Shown: piece by piece, positions 20,793 through 32,276 of the stretch | Position numbering within the stretch: the first letter of the stretch is position 1 | Layout: the number at the start of each line of letters is the position of its first letter | Source of the DNA: Mytilus galloprovincialis | Lineage: Eukaryota > Mollusca > Bivalvia > Mytilida > Mytilidae | Direction of reading: 5' to 3' | Assembly (NCBI RefSeq): GCF_965363235.1 | Contig: NC_134843.1 | Location: forward strand, 87,887,795 to 87,951,794 | Length of the DNA stretch: 64,000 nt | Translations under genes and position numbers: made by a program | The notes under the pieces: generated by a model | Databases searched by the model: none | Seen by the model: only the letters and a program-made list of their open reading frames with translations | What the model was told of the DNA's origin: nothing

Positions 20793-22727
20793 TTCTTATG
20801 CCCTATTTAAGGGGCATTATGTTTGTCCGTCTGTGCGTTCATTCATTGTCAGTCTGTCTGTATGAGTGTCCCAATTCAGGTTATTTTATTGGTCAAGGTA
20901 GTATTTGATGAGGCTGAAATTCAATCAACTTGAACTTAGTACACATGTTCTCTATGATATAGCATATTAATCTATTGCAATAAAAAATCATAATATCTAA
21001 TAAAATTTGTAGATTTAGCTAACATAGTCCCTATATTTGTATAAAGTAACATTCGTTTATAGTGGAAAATTGTTTTATCATTGAATAAGCTACTATTAAA
21101 AATTGCTTGCTAGTCTATCTCTGTGATTGCCATTTAATAGACAACTGTGGTTCATTTCCCAATCAATTTATCATCAAGGGATGAGAAGTAATTTGATTTT
21201 CATTCATAGTCTTTTTCAAAAATGATAAACGGTTCTTTATATTGGTATGTATCATTTTAAACGTTTCAAATTTATGAAATTATATTCATACATCAATGTC
21301 TTTGATACACCAATAACAAAAACTGAAATATATTGAATTGATACATTTTGTAATTATTCAAAATTATATCAGAAATCTAAACTTAATTATAAAAAGATTA
21401 ACCTGTTAAAGGGAGACAATACTCGCATTACTGTTTCGAATTGGCATATAATACAACGGAATGTCACTCTTGCATACAAATGGCACATCAATATAATTAA
21501 TTATATGTGCAATCGTGCTCCACCTTCAATGATGATTCTAAATTATAAATATAACCAAAAGTTGTTAATCTATAGATAGTGAAGACTAATGAAAGTTAAA
21601 GGGGCACTAGCTGTCAAATTCATGGTCACCGATTTGACTCAAATTCTCATATTTGATTTATAACAATGTAAAACATTTATCCAAACTATCAAAAGTCTAA
21701 AATAAACAGTTTACAGAGCATGGGGTATATAATATATAGGTTCGTTTCGTGTGTATTTTAGTCCAGACGCCATCTAATTACCTATCGATTTGACCTCAGA
21801 TGACCATATAAGCGATATAAACATAAATAAAGATATGAATAGATTAAACCAACACGTGCAATTGGATTTTTATAGGTCTGTTTGATTTTATTTTATAGAT
21901 TAAAAATAGATGTTTCTCATTGTTTTTAACCGTATAAGAATGCTTTTATGTGCATCGAATTAGTAATCAAATGATTTACTGTAGTTTCACTTTCATTGTT
22001 GACATTCTTTTTCTTTAAATAACCAGTACATGTACAATGCATGTGTTGTCAATCTCTAGCTAGGGGTTAAATTGAAGTTCACATGAATACGGATTTAAAG
22101 AGGTCGACTAATTCACTTGCAAGTGAATTACTAATTATCAATGTTTCTTAGCGTAATTTGACAAAATTGAACCTTTTTGGCTGCAAAAAGCGAACTGTTA
22201 TTTCACTATTTCACTTTCATTATTGATTGAACAGAAAAAAATCAAACTTTAGATTTTTTATATATCTCGTAGCTAGTGCCCCTTTAACCCACTGTAAAAA
22301 TATTTCTTTGCAATTTTTTAAAACTTCCTCAGAAAAATGCTCGAGACACATGACTTTCAAAGCTCAAAATTAACGTTTTTACACAATATTTGAATAAAGT
22401 AGTTAAAGATTATTCGCTTCTCAAAGTGTAAGACGCAATAAAACTCGTATGCTTGCACCATCTTACCGAAATACAGTTTTAATTAAGTCCTGAACATTTC
22501 GACATTTCTTCATATATTTTCTATTAAAACCGGTTTTAAACAAATCACAAGTACGTGTTAAGATCCGACTAAATACCTATTTCCCGATATGGTCAGGTAA
22601 ATTTGCTATATAATATGATTTTTATAGTTTTGACCCAAATTTCATGGTTCAATGAATATAAAAAATGATAGTCCAAGTGGGCCATATGTGTACTATGGAC
22701 ACATTCTTGTGTTGTTTTTTTTTATCA
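20793..22727 (+). repeat. ATGCCC...GGGGCAT repeat, split by an insertion
   Basis: The left part (20793-20966) has TTATGCCCTATTTAAGGGGC, GTCCGTCTGTGCGTTC and TCAATCAACTTGAACTTAGT. The right part (22605-22727) has TTTTGACCCAAATTTCATGG and GTACTATGGACACATTCTTG. In the whole copies at 23328-23634 and 56113-56400 these parts are joined within about 330 bp, so about 1.6 kb was inserted here, including the TTAA MITE. Confidence 0.7.
21596..22287. mobile_element. TTAA-flanked MITE (piggyBac-like termini)
   Basis: The ends TTAAAGGGGCACTAGCT and AGCTAGTGCCCCTTTAA are perfect inverted repeats of 17 bases that include TTAA on both outer sides. TTAA target duplication is typical of piggyBac-type transposition. 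The 692-bp element has no transposase. CTTGCAAGTGAATTA in its middle forms a small palindrome. Confidence 0.85.
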
Positions 22728-23327
22728 GAATATAAGAAAACCTATATTCATTTTATAATTGTCCCTAACTCGAATAATTCAAGCCCTTTCCGTGTCCGAT
22801 TTTCTCCAACAAGATGGCTTGAACTCCTTATGATCATTGGCCGGGTCGCCTGCTCTCTGTGAGAGAGAGCCAATCAGCGGCGATCAGGATATGAGTCTGC
22901 GCAACTCTCTTGAAATTGTCTTACCAAACACGTGTGTTCAATTAACACAAATCCGATAATAATTAATTAACATCAATTAACATCAGTTTACATCATTTAT
23001 CATCAATTAACATCCGGAACTCCTCCTTCTTTAGCTGCCAATTTAAATCAAAATTCCCATATTGCAAAGCGGTGTGAATTTTCCGGTTGACGGTCTTGAT
23101 CGAGGAAGACGTTCAGGCGTTAATGTAGCCTTCGTAGATCAGCGGAATATAACGACTGAATTATTCGGGTTAAATTGTCCCTCACAAAGTGCTAATGATA
23201 GCCCAGTAATGGTGTCACAGTCAAAATATGTTATGACATTTTAGCTTATTCTTACTTTCACTGAAAACATTTAAACAAAGGTAGACAAATTGTGAATAAT
23301 AATGATAATCCATATTATACATTTTTT

Positions 23328-23634
23328 ATGCCCCAACTATGATAGTAGAGGGGCATTTTGTTTTCTGGTCTGTGGGTTTGTTCGTTCGTCTGTTCGTCTG
23401 TTCGTTCATTCGTATGTTTGTTCATCCCACTTCAGGTTTAAGTTTTTGGTGAAGGTAGTTTTTGATGAAGTTGAAGTCTTATTAACTTGAAACTTAGTAC
23501 TCATTTTTCCTATGATATGATCTTTCTAATTTTAATGCCAAATTAGAGTTTTTACCAATTTCACGGTCAACTGAACTTAGAAAATGATAGTGCGAGTGGG
23601 GCATCCCTGTACTTGGGACACATTCTTGTTTTTT
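23328..23634 (+). repeat. ATGCCCC...GGGGCAT dispersed repeat, whole copy
   Basis: It opens with ATGCCCCAACTATGATAGTA followed by GAGGGGCAT, a terminal hairpin, then a (CGTTCGTCTGTT)-rich run. GGTAGTTTTTGATGAAGTTG, AACTTGAAACTTAGTAC and a GCGAGTGGGGCATCCCTGTA end follow, with CACATTCTTG and a T-run. It has the same plan as the copy at 56113-56400. It has no coding capacity. Confidence 0.8.
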
Positions 23635-23902
23635 CTGGTAAATGCTGAGGTCCAGATTAGTAAGTGTTCTCGCAAGGAATTGCATATAGCATCATGTCAA
23701 ACAGGACATTCTGAAACAGCATGTATTCCCAAAAAATTATAGCATCACATATCACATTGAAGCAATATAGCATTATTACTTTGTTATATACTTTTTCCAT
23801 TGGACCTCTCATTATCTATAGATCAGGTCTAAATTCAAATGTTTTAATGTGTATATTTTTTCCATAGAATAAGGTATTTTAATTTATTCTGTTATTTTGT
23901 AG

Positions 23903-24025
23903 GGAGAACATGGCTTTTTCCGTATTGTAACCAGTAAATATAAAGATGGATATGGGAATTGGTACAACCTGGATATAGAATCTAGATGTGCTTATGGCGA
24001 TCCAATCATACCATCTGGATACTAG
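23903..24025 (+). CDS. CTSZ: Cathepsin Z, exon 7: C-terminus and stop
   Basis: It codes for [20 protein letters not shown] and [20 protein letters not shown], ending in TAG at 24023-24025. Human reads GERGWLRIVTSTYKDGKGAR and ends in FGDPIV, so the mussel protein is longer by four residues at this end. Total coding length is 909 bases including the stop. Confidence 0.95.
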   Translation, partial: GEHGFFRIVTSKYKDGYGNWYNLDIESRCAYGDPIIPSGY

Positions 24026-24204
24026 AAATAATATCAAAGAAACTAGTCATATCACATCTTTACTTTTTGTAATTGTATAATTTTTTTTCATGTGCTATAA
24101 TGTGTTACGGTACATTTAATAGGTAACAATACAGTCTGATTACATAAAAGTTGATTGATTAGATCTTAAATGCTATTAACTTGCTGTTTTATGCATAGAC
24201 AGCA

Positions 24205-24210
24205 AATAAA
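24205..24210 (+). terminator. CTSZ: Poly(A) signal of CTSZ
   Basis: AATAAA lies 180 bases after the stop codon in AGCAAATAAATCTG. Another AATAAA lies further on, within ATAAAATAAATTG near 24333. The first is the likelier signal. Confidence 0.5.
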
Positions 24211-25160
24211 TCTGATTCTCTAATTACAAAAAATGTATGTTTGTAGTTATTAATTATTAAAGATATTTAAAAAAAAATATGCATAATATAATAAGAATAG
24301 AGATCTATATATTGATAAGTAAGTGTATATAAAATAAATTGTCTGTTTATATCTATAAATTGAAGTATGGGCAGTTCATAAATGCTTAAAAGAGGGGCAA
24401 AAGATACCAGAGGGACAGTCAAACTATTCCGACACATAATATTTTGATTTCACTGCTAAAGATGTATTTGCATGTGTTTAATGTGTTTTTGTCAGTGTTA
24501 TACAATTTTTTTCACACATTTGAATATTGTCCAGGATGTTTTTTTTTTTATAAAAGTAAAATGCATTGTTTTCCATAATGGTATTCTTATCACCTTTAAA
24601 GCACTTGTTAGTAACCATATTTTTTCATGTTTTATTGCACTTTATAAAAAAACAATATAAACTTTAAAAACTTATTTGATTGATTTTTTTATCCAAGACC
24701 ATGAACTATTTTTTATCAACACATAATATTATTTTTTCCGTTTTCTCACCACAGACCTGTTACATAACATATTACTGATGAACATCTTAGTCTAATTGTT
24801 GATTCAATAGAAAAGCTGTAAATACATGATTTTCTTAGTGAAAATGCAATTTTCAATGTTAAAAAATTAAAACCTGGTTGAACAAATAAAATAAAAAATA
24901 TATATATTTGATTGTTTGCTTGTCCACAACAAAATGATATTGGTTGTTGTCAAAGAATTGTAGTACTAAATGCTGTTTTAAAATTTGAAGTTGAGGTATA
25001 GAAGAAAATACAATTGTTGTCAATTATTTTTCTTAATATTGTATAAAAAAGTTATATACATGTATGTTGTGTAATATTTGTTTATTTATATGATTTAAAA
25101 TATATTCATTTTATCTTTATATGATAGATGTAATTTTTTTTTTCACAATAAATATCAGAA
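24211..25160. other. AT-rich intergenic sequence
   Basis: No gene or recognised repeat. It holds many A- and T-runs and short open frames without support. Confidence 0.4.
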
Positions 25161-26340
25161 AATATGAGCTTTAGCTATATCTCGAATATCCCTATGAGCA
25201 ACTTAACTTAAGTTTGCCTCATTAACAGTTTTATGAAACTCATACACAATGATAAAAACCAAAACTTGCAAACCTAGTTTGAATTTGAGCAGTGAGTCCC
25301 ATACAGTTCTAGAGGAACTCCCCTTTATAACTTGAAAAAAAAATTTTTTGTCCACACTCCACACACACACACACACAGAATCTAAGTTGTATCAAATGCA
25401 ATGCTAAGAGCCAAAACTAGCAGAGTGTTCAAATTTGGGTTTTGTGTCAATCACCATTCTGGAGTTATGCCCCTTTTAACTTGGAAAGTTCCAAAGCTTT
25501 AGCTGGGGCATTAGCATCCTCTGACACATTCTTTTATTCTTTTTAATTTAAAGTATACATTCATAACCTGTAATGCTTCTGACACCAAAAGGTTTAAGGT
25601 TTTAATCACAAAATTGTTACCATTTACCTGAAAGACTATGTGAATAACTGCCAATTGTCATCCAATATCTGTTTGTAAATTTTTCACATTTTCATCTTCT
25701 CTTCTGAAACCACTGTGCTAATCATAACCAAGCTTGGCGGTAAAAACAGCTGTCATTGTAGATTTTCCTTATTTAGATTGTCAAATTTTGAAAAATCTTT
25801 ATCTCTGAAACGTCATGGCAAAATATTTTTGAAACTTTACAGGATTGATGATTTGGAGATCTGTTCCAAATTATTGCCTTTTAATGTCAGATTGGTCTTA
25901 AATGCTTTGATATTGGTTGTTAAACTCTATGGGAAATCACATGCTCCATTCTTTTCTCAGAAACTACACAGGTATATTTAACCAAAATTAATAGGAATTG
26001 TGTCAGAAAGATCCGATTCAAATAAATCTTCATTTGATTCATGCAAACATTAGCAACAATGGCCATCTCTTTTGCCAACAATCTTCTCTGAAATAACAGG
26101 GTGAAATGTTTTTAAATGTTACATTTTTGATGCCCTCTACAAACCTCATCATTTTGATTTGAGTGTTGATTAGATGGCAGGCATGATGGTAGAAAATCAC
26201 ATTTTCATTTTCACTAAAACTACTTGGCCAGTGTGAAATTAACATGAAATGATGTAAAGAAGGACATCTACAAAGTGCTCTATAAAGATTCTGATTGGAA
26301 GAAAAACAGACAGCAGAGTCAATCAATTTAAGAAATAACT
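25161..26340. repeat. Diverged modular repeat (TTATGAAACTCATACACAATG family)
   Basis: Words such as TTTGCCTCATTAACAG, TTATGAAACTCATACACAAT, AGTTCTAGAGGAACTCCCCT, GGAGTTATGCCCCTTTTAAC and TTCTCTTCTGAAACCACTGT recur in two or three modules. A similar diverged set lies at 60285-60690, with TTATGAAACTTATACACAAT. A (CA) run is at about 25362-25378. It is related in plan to the AGCTCACCTG element at 57281-59190. Confidence 0.5.
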
Positions 26341-26344
26341 AGAC

Positions 26345-26760
26345 AATGTAATAAATGTTTTTCTAATACTATATGCAATAGGTCAACTATATTTGGTGTA
26401 TATGTCTGTCTTGCAGGTATCATTTGACCTTCACCTCATTTTCATGGTTCATTGGTCAATGTCCAGTAATCCCAATAAACTTCAACCTACTTTGACCTCA
26501 TTATCATTGGTCAGTATGGAATTTCTATGGTTTGATATGTTTCTTTTATACTATAAGCAAAAGGTCATACAAATTTGGTGTATGGAATTATTGTATTATA
26601 GGTGTACATGTACTTCTAGCTTTGTTTTTATGTGACCCTGACCTCATTTACTTGGATCAGAAATGTTCATGTGATACTGTGATACTTGTAGTAAAACTTT
26701 ATATCTAGAACTATCAACATAAAAGCAATGTTCAGCATAGAAGACAAGATATTTTAGTGT
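26345..26760 (+). repeat. GACCTCATTTTCATGG modular repeat
   Basis: Modules start with TAATACTATATGCAATAGGT and contain GGTCAACTATATTTGGTGTA, TTGACCTTCACCTCATTTTC and ATGGTTCATTGGTCAATG. The end has CTATCAACATAAAAGCAATG and ATTTTAGTGTGCTCACTCT. Same family as 5465-6060 and 13305-13532. The open frame at 26393-26635 is a shadow. Confidence 0.75.
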
Positions 26761-26821
26761 GCTCACTCTAGTTCTAAAAATATTCTAATTTGTCACGAAT
26801 AATGTATGTTGTTGACATTAA

Positions 26822-26884
26822 ACCCCTGATTGTACAACATTAAACCCCTGATTGTACACATTAAACCCCTGATTGTACAACATT
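26822..26884. repeat. 22-bp tandem repeat, three copies
   Basis: ACATTAAACCCCTGATTGTA occurs three times in a row at about 21-22 bp steps, with CA added in the first and last copies. Confidence 0.85.
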
Positions 26885-27063
26885 TTTGGGATCTAAATTA
26901 AGCTACAACTGTTTCTAGAGTTATATTCATTAAATAGTCAACATTGAACAGGGTTTTCTTTTCTGGTAAAAGACACAACACAGCTCTAATCTTAATAATA
27001 AGGGTAGTGTCATTTAATGTCCTTTAAATGCCTTAGTTTCATTTAATGAATAGGTCACTTGTT

Positions 27064-27245
27064 ATACGACCGCAAAAATTGAAAATTTTTTGGTCGTATA
27101 TTATTGGTATCACGTTGGTTACTTTTGCTTATTAGGTTATGTCATTCAGTTGAGGGCTTAGCAGGTCACTATTACACATGAGTTCCGTTGGTTTTGTTTT
27201 AATACTAATTTGTTTTCACCCTTATCACAAAAGTAGAAGATATCA
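27064..27245 (+). repeat. Element opening with a GACCG...TGGTC hairpin
   Basis: TATACGACCGCAAAAATTG followed by AAAATTTTTTGGTCGTATA (27064-27100) is a near-perfect palindrome. TATCACGTTGGTTACTTTTG, a stretch I recall as following this hairpin in a frequent mussel repeat, comes next. Only the hairpin is direct evidence; the right limit is approximate. Confidence 0.5.
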
Positions 27246-27860
27246 AGGTGTAGTAAAGAATCATAGTGTTTTATAACTTCCTATATAGCTATGAAGACGA
27301 TTTTCTACCAATGCAGACTATCTTTAACGTTCCTTTAACCAACAGTAGAAGATCTACTACTATTTGCTATTTTCACAAAGTGTCCTTTGTGTTAGGTAAC
27401 AGGTCCGAATCTTTGACAGTTGAGGTATTTCGTATACAATAGTCAACACAAAGACTTGTGGTATTTACTGTCCACATTAAAGTCGTGCTAGAGGAGACAT
27501 GCAGATAACTGTTATGCGGGCGAAAATAAGACGTTTACAATTTACAAATAGCCACCTGACCATAAGGTATGTTCACTTTCGCCTAGTATCGCACAAAGTA
27601 TAGAGACTTATTACGAGATCTTTCTTGTCAGTCATTGTGTCGTTTCTATGACATGTATAAAAGTATAATTGCGTGCACAGTAATGAAAAGAGACCAAAGA
27701 TTCAAGAAGGACATTTAAAAGTCATTTTAGTCGGAAGAGAAACTGACAATGCCATGGCCAAATAAAATGCTAGGATGTGCACTTGAAAGATTCTATATGA
27801 CTAACACACAGAAATATGCAAAGTAAACATCATTTTAAACGAAGTCTGAGTTCGATGTTA
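27246..27860. other. Intergenic sequence, nothing recognised
   Basis: Mixed-composition sequence with short open frames only. No repeat or gene was identified. Confidence 0.35.
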
Positions 27861-27888
27861 GAATAGGTATAAAAGAGAAGAGGGGGGG

Positions 27889-28020
27889 GGGGGGGGGGGC
27901 AAGGGGGTCCCAATAACAGCAAAACAGCAAATTGATTTGGCTTATAACAGATAACAAGGAATTAAAATGGACAAAAACAGATAACAGTAAATGAAATATT
28001 AAAATAAATCGGGACCTTGA
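27889..28020. repeat. ATAACAG-motif array, short copy
   Basis: After an 18-base G-run come CAATAACAGCAAAACAGCAA, TTATAACAGATAACAAGGAA and AAAACAGATAACAGTAAATG at about 40-bp steps, ending at ATCGGGACCTTGA. GGGGGTCCC and GGGACC stand at opposite ends. This is a reduced version of the array at 30865-31066. Confidence 0.65.
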
Positions 28021-28130
28021 CAAATCCAGTATTTCTTATTACGGGTATAATCCTTTGTAATGAATTCCATTTTCTATGAACATGTTTTTAAAATTATGTA
28101 TCTAGAATGTGTTTACTACTCAATATATTT

Positions 28131-28853
28131 TATACGCTCGTTTACAGGACGTATCATGGGATACTGTTGTTCGTCTGTCGTCAACATGTCGAATATTAAC
28201 TCCAAAACACTTTAACCAATTTCCATAAAACTTTTGGAAATTGTTTATATCTATTGACGTGAGCTCCCCTTCGTATTTCATAAATTGCAGATTTTAAGTT
28301 TCTGAGTAATGAGGTTTTATTCAATAAAAATGGTGTTTTTTTTCAGTTTTCTGATAATATCTCAAAAATCCTTTCACAATTTTGCAAGGAATTTTGGTGA
28401 ATTGTTACTATCTATTGACATGAGCTCTCTTTCAATTTTTATAAATTTTAGATTTTATGTTTCCGAGTTAAGGAGTTTTGTTAATTAAAAAGGGGGGATT
28501 TTCCAGTTTTCGGACATTAACACAAAAACGTTTTCAGCAGTTCTGATGAAACTTTGCTGAATTGTTTATAGCTATTGTTGTAAGCGCCCTTTCTATTTTC
28601 ATTAATTTTAGATTTTATGTTATTGAGTTAAGGGGTTTTATTCATTAAAAAAGGTGGTATTTTCCAGTTTTCGGTCAATAACTCAAAAAAAATTTCAGCA
28701 GATCGCATGAAACTTTGGTGTATTGTTTATATATATTGACTGAAGCTCCCTTTTAATTTTTATAAATATCTGATATGACATAAAGAAGTTATCGAATATT
28801 TCAAGAAGGACGACGGGCGTATCATGCGCTCATGGCGTAGCTGTTTATTTGTT
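28131..28853 (+). repeat. Modular repeat of four modules (161-bp period)
   Basis: It starts with ACGCTCGTTTACAGGACGTA and TCATGGGATACTGTTG, then GTCTGTCGTC. Four modules have ATTGTTTATATCTATTGACG-type words at 28240, 28401, 28561 and 28722 (steps 161, 160, 161). It ends with GACGACGGGCGTATCATGCG and CTCATGGCGTAGC, so CGTATCATG occurs at both ends in the same direction. It is non-coding. Confidence 0.8.
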
Positions 28854-29560
28854 ATAGAATACTTTTTTTTTCAGCATGTATTTTTATACAGTTATAGAAA
28901 CTCACACATGCTTGTAATTTAAATAGTGTGTAATAAAATAGAATGGAAATGAGGAATATGCCAAAGAGACAAAAATGATATCTAGTAAAAATTCAAGCAC
29001 TGTTATGGTATTCAATTCACATAGTTCTTGTGTTTGTTACTACTAAAAAATGACCTAAAAGAGTTTGAATATATATATTCGCATTCTGACTTTTTCTAAA
29101 TGCCCATTTAATGAGGTGTGTGAATTTTTCTTAATAAGACTATGAGGCAAAGTGGTCAGTATATAGGGTAGAAAAATCAAAAGCACCAACTAAAAAAGCA
29201 TGCAATTTATCAAGTACCTCGAACCAATTTTGACACTCCAAAAGTAACTTATTATTTTCAAAGGCTAAATTTTTTATCAGGCTATTGATTGGACCAAGTG
29301 TACTAGTAAGTAGAATACATAGTTTAGTAGGGGAGCAATGGCTTGAAGACGAAATAAATCTTTGTTTGTAATGAGCTGTGTGCTGCTTCGGGACCCAGGA
29401 CATGACTGGAACTTTCATTGTACAATGTGTTTGGTTCTGCTTTGAAAAGAATCACAGAGCTGAGTCAATGTACCATATTATATAAAAGGTTAACTGGTAG
29501 TAAGGACCTAGTCCTTAATTGAGATGCTTGTCAGATATTCCTGGCCATATGTTTCCTTTT
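28854..29560. other. Intergenic sequence with a small retroelement-tail fragment
   Basis: AATGGAAATGAGGAATATGC and CAAAGAGACA (about 28942-28975) match the tail word of the element at 16930-17885. The open frame on the minus strand at 29140-29418 has no recognisable domain. Nothing else was identified. Confidence 0.35.
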
Positions 29561-30565
29561 TGTCGAGCCTTCGACTTTAGTCGAAAAAGCGAGACTAAGC
29601 GATCCTACATTCCGTCGTCGTCGGCGTCGTCGGCGTCGTCCACAAATATTCACTCTGTGGTTAAAGTTTTTGAAATTTTAATAACTTTCTTAAAATATCC
29701 TCGGTTGGTACCAAACTTGGACAGAAGCTTGTTTATGATCATAAGATAGTATCCAGAAGTAAATTTTGTAAAAATAAAATTCCATTTTTTCCGTATTTTA
29801 CTTATAAATGGACTTAGTTTTTCTACCGGAAAATATTACATTCACTCTGTGGTTAAGGTTTTTAAAATTTTAATAACTTTCTTAAACTATCCTCGGTTGG
29901 TACCAAACTTGGACAGATGCTTGTTTATGATCATAAGATAGTATCCAGAAGTAAATTTTGTAAAAAAAAATAAATCCATTTTTCCGAATTAAACTTTTCA
30001 ATGGACTTAGATTTTCTGCCAGGAAACAACACATTCACTCTGTGGTTTATCTTTTTAAAATTTTAATAACGTTCTTATACTATTTTGGATTTGTACCAAA
30101 CTTGGACAGAAGCTTGTTTATGATCAAAAGCTAGTATCAGGAAGGAAATTTTGTAAATGACTAAATCTATATTTTCATATTTTACTTTTATATGGACTTA
30201 GATTTGCTGCCAGGAAACAACACATTCACTCTGTGGTTAAACTTTTTAAAATTTTAATAACTTTCTTATACTATTTTGGATTTGTTCTTAACTTGGACAG
30301 ACAGAAGCTTGTTTATGATCAAAAGCTAGTATCTAGAAGGAAATTTTGTTTTCTTCCAGTTAACATTACATTCAGTCTGCAGTTAAAGTTTTTAAACATT
30401 TATTAGATTCATAAACTATCCTGGATTTTACAAAACTTGGACAGAAGCTTCTTACAATCAAAAGATAGTATCAACAGGAATATTTCATTGATTTATTTCC
30501 TAATTTTTGTTGAGCCTGCGATAAACAGAAAGAGTAGGCGAGACACTGGGTTCCGCGGAACCCTT
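29561..30565 (+). repeat. Modular repeat with terminal hairpins (192-bp period)
   Basis: It opens with TGTCGAGCCTTCGACTTTAG and TCGAAAAAGCGAGA, in which TCGACTTTAGTCGA is a hairpin, then runs of GTCGTCGGC. Modules begin with ATTCACTCTGTGGTT at 29648, 29840, 30033 and 30224 and with a variant at 30370 (steps 192, 193, 191, 146). It closes with TGAGCCTGCGATAAACAG and GGGTTCCGCGGAACCC, a perfect palindrome. No coding capacity; the open frame at 29519-29749 is chance. Confidence 0.85.
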
Positions 30566-30864
30566 ACGAATATTTGTCATAATAATAATTGTTCTGCTTT
30601 AATATGTTGGCACGGGAAACAAGGAACATTATCCTCATACAAAAAAATAAGATAATTCTAAATACATGTTCCAAATAAAATGGAATTTATCACAAAGGAT
30701 AATCATAAGATTTACTGGAATTGTCCTGGACCTCACTTTTGTAATGGGTATACGTTAATGGAATCCTTCTCCGAATACGGGACCAACATATTACTAGTGG
30801 TAGACCTCAATGTCCAATGATCTTCAATTTCTACCGAATATTGGCTGACAAAAAAATGCTAACA
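30566..30864. other. Intergenic spacer
   Basis: No gene or repeat was recognised. Confidence 0.35.
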
Positions 30865-31066
30865 TTCCAATTTTCAATAACAGTTAACAGCAAATCCATT
30901 ATCACAATAACAGATAACAAAAAAACTAAAAGCCCAATAACAGCTAACAATGAATAAGACAATAACAGCTAACAGCAAATATATTTTCAGAATAACAGAT
31001 AACAAAGAATTAAATTGCCCCATAACAGCATAACAGTTAAACCCCTTGCCCCCCTCAGAGAAGAAA
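30865..31066. repeat. ATAACAG-motif array, six copies
   Basis: Six units with the core CAATAACAGNTAACA (CAATAACAGTTAACAG, CAATAACAGATAACAA, CAATAACAGCTAACAA, CAATAACAGCTAACAG, GAATAACAGATAACAA, CATAACAGCATAACAG) lie at about 31-37-bp steps, with unlike spacers. The segment ends in CCCCTTGCCCCCCTC. A shorter copy is at 27889-28020, opening with GGGGGGCAAGGGGG, which is the complement of this ending. It is not a CRISPR array: there is no exact repeat, no cas genes, and it is eukaryotic DNA. Confidence 0.8.
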
Positions 31067-31565
31067 CGAAGCAAAATGACGATGATTAACATAGATTAGT
31101 TAACAAAACATTGTCTTGCAAACCTTAAAACCTGCATTGCCAAAAAAGTAAATTTAGCTCAATAAATAGATCATGTGACTTATATTATTGGCATTACTTG
31201 TCGCTTGTCATCAGAGAGACAAGGTCTACAAGCACGAAACATTTGTCAATGATTTGATGTATTTTTTGGGGACATTATCTTGACATTTCCACTGTAATTT
31301 CTGAGGTAAAGTGTTCAGTTATGTCATCCTTTTCATTTTTCTATAGAATTAACATAATTCTGAAATGAATGAAGAATGTTAATATTATTGTGATTTCATT
31401 TAGCGTTGATGATTTTGTTTTATCTAGTAATAAAGAGTATAGTTACTTCATGTTACTCTTATCTAAAAGTATTTTATATGAGCTGCTTTCCTTTATCTAG
31501 ATTCAAAGTATAAATGTAAAAGCTTCATGTGCAAAGATATCGCAAAATAATGTTGATTTATGATA

Positions 31566-31597
<32 letters not shown>

Positions 31598-32269
31598 AAA
31601 CCAAACATGACAGACAGCAACCAGCGATGACTTTAAACAGTCAAATAAACGGAAAGTGGCGGGAAAATATTTTTTGGGCGCTCAATATCAACCTAACCTT
31701 AGACACGTGTGTAACATCACAATATATGAGCAACTTATCAAAATAAATTGGAAAGAATCCGCCTCATAAACTGACCAAAGAAGCTGCTATCAAAAAGACC
31801 AGACAGATTACTCGCGTGTACTGAAAGCCTGTTCTAAGCAAATTACAACAAGAAAATAATTCACTTTTCTCAGACTTAAATAATCCTCCGTTCACATCCA
31901 ACGTATAAAGTGCACGTAAAGACCTCATGAGGAGACAACGACAAGCAAGACCTGAGAAAATAAAAAGAAAAGCTCATATGAAAAATTGCAAACGCCCATT
32001 AAATTACAAACGTCTTTACTATAAAAGACTGAGTGCAAATGTGCATAAAACATTGCAAACGTCCCGCACCTCCGACGGACAACATATATTACAATATAAT
32101 ATTCCAGCTAATATGATGTCCTATGTCGATAAAAAATTGATATTGCCAGAGATGCACTTGGCATCGCAAAGCATATATATGTTAGCAGTTGTAAATCATT
32201 GTTATCGTCTTTTGTTATTGCTTATCAGTTTTATATACAAAAAAATATATATATATTTTCCTTTTCAAA
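31067..32269. other. Intergenic sequence with an A-rich run
   Basis: A nearly pure A-run lies at 31566-31600. The open frame at 31927-32364 (145 codons) crosses into the next element, is rich in Lys and Arg at its start, and has no recognisable domain. I do not take it as a gene. Confidence 0.4.
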
Positions 32270-32276
32270 TGCACTC

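Larger units (their letters stand above)
20617..23902 (+). other. CTSZ: CTSZ intron 6
   Basis: This 3.3-kb phase-0 intron ends in TTATTTTGTAG. It contains a GGGGCAT-type dispersed repeat split into 20793-20966 and 22605-22727, a TTAA-flanked MITE between the two parts, and a second whole copy of the same repeat at 23328-23634. A stretch at 22925-23000 repeats AATTAACATC four times. Confidence 0.8.

Noticed and set aside
30865-31066. A CRISPR array
   Set aside because: The repeats are inexact and short, the spacers are AT-rich and uneven, the surroundings are clearly animal DNA, and there are no cas genes.
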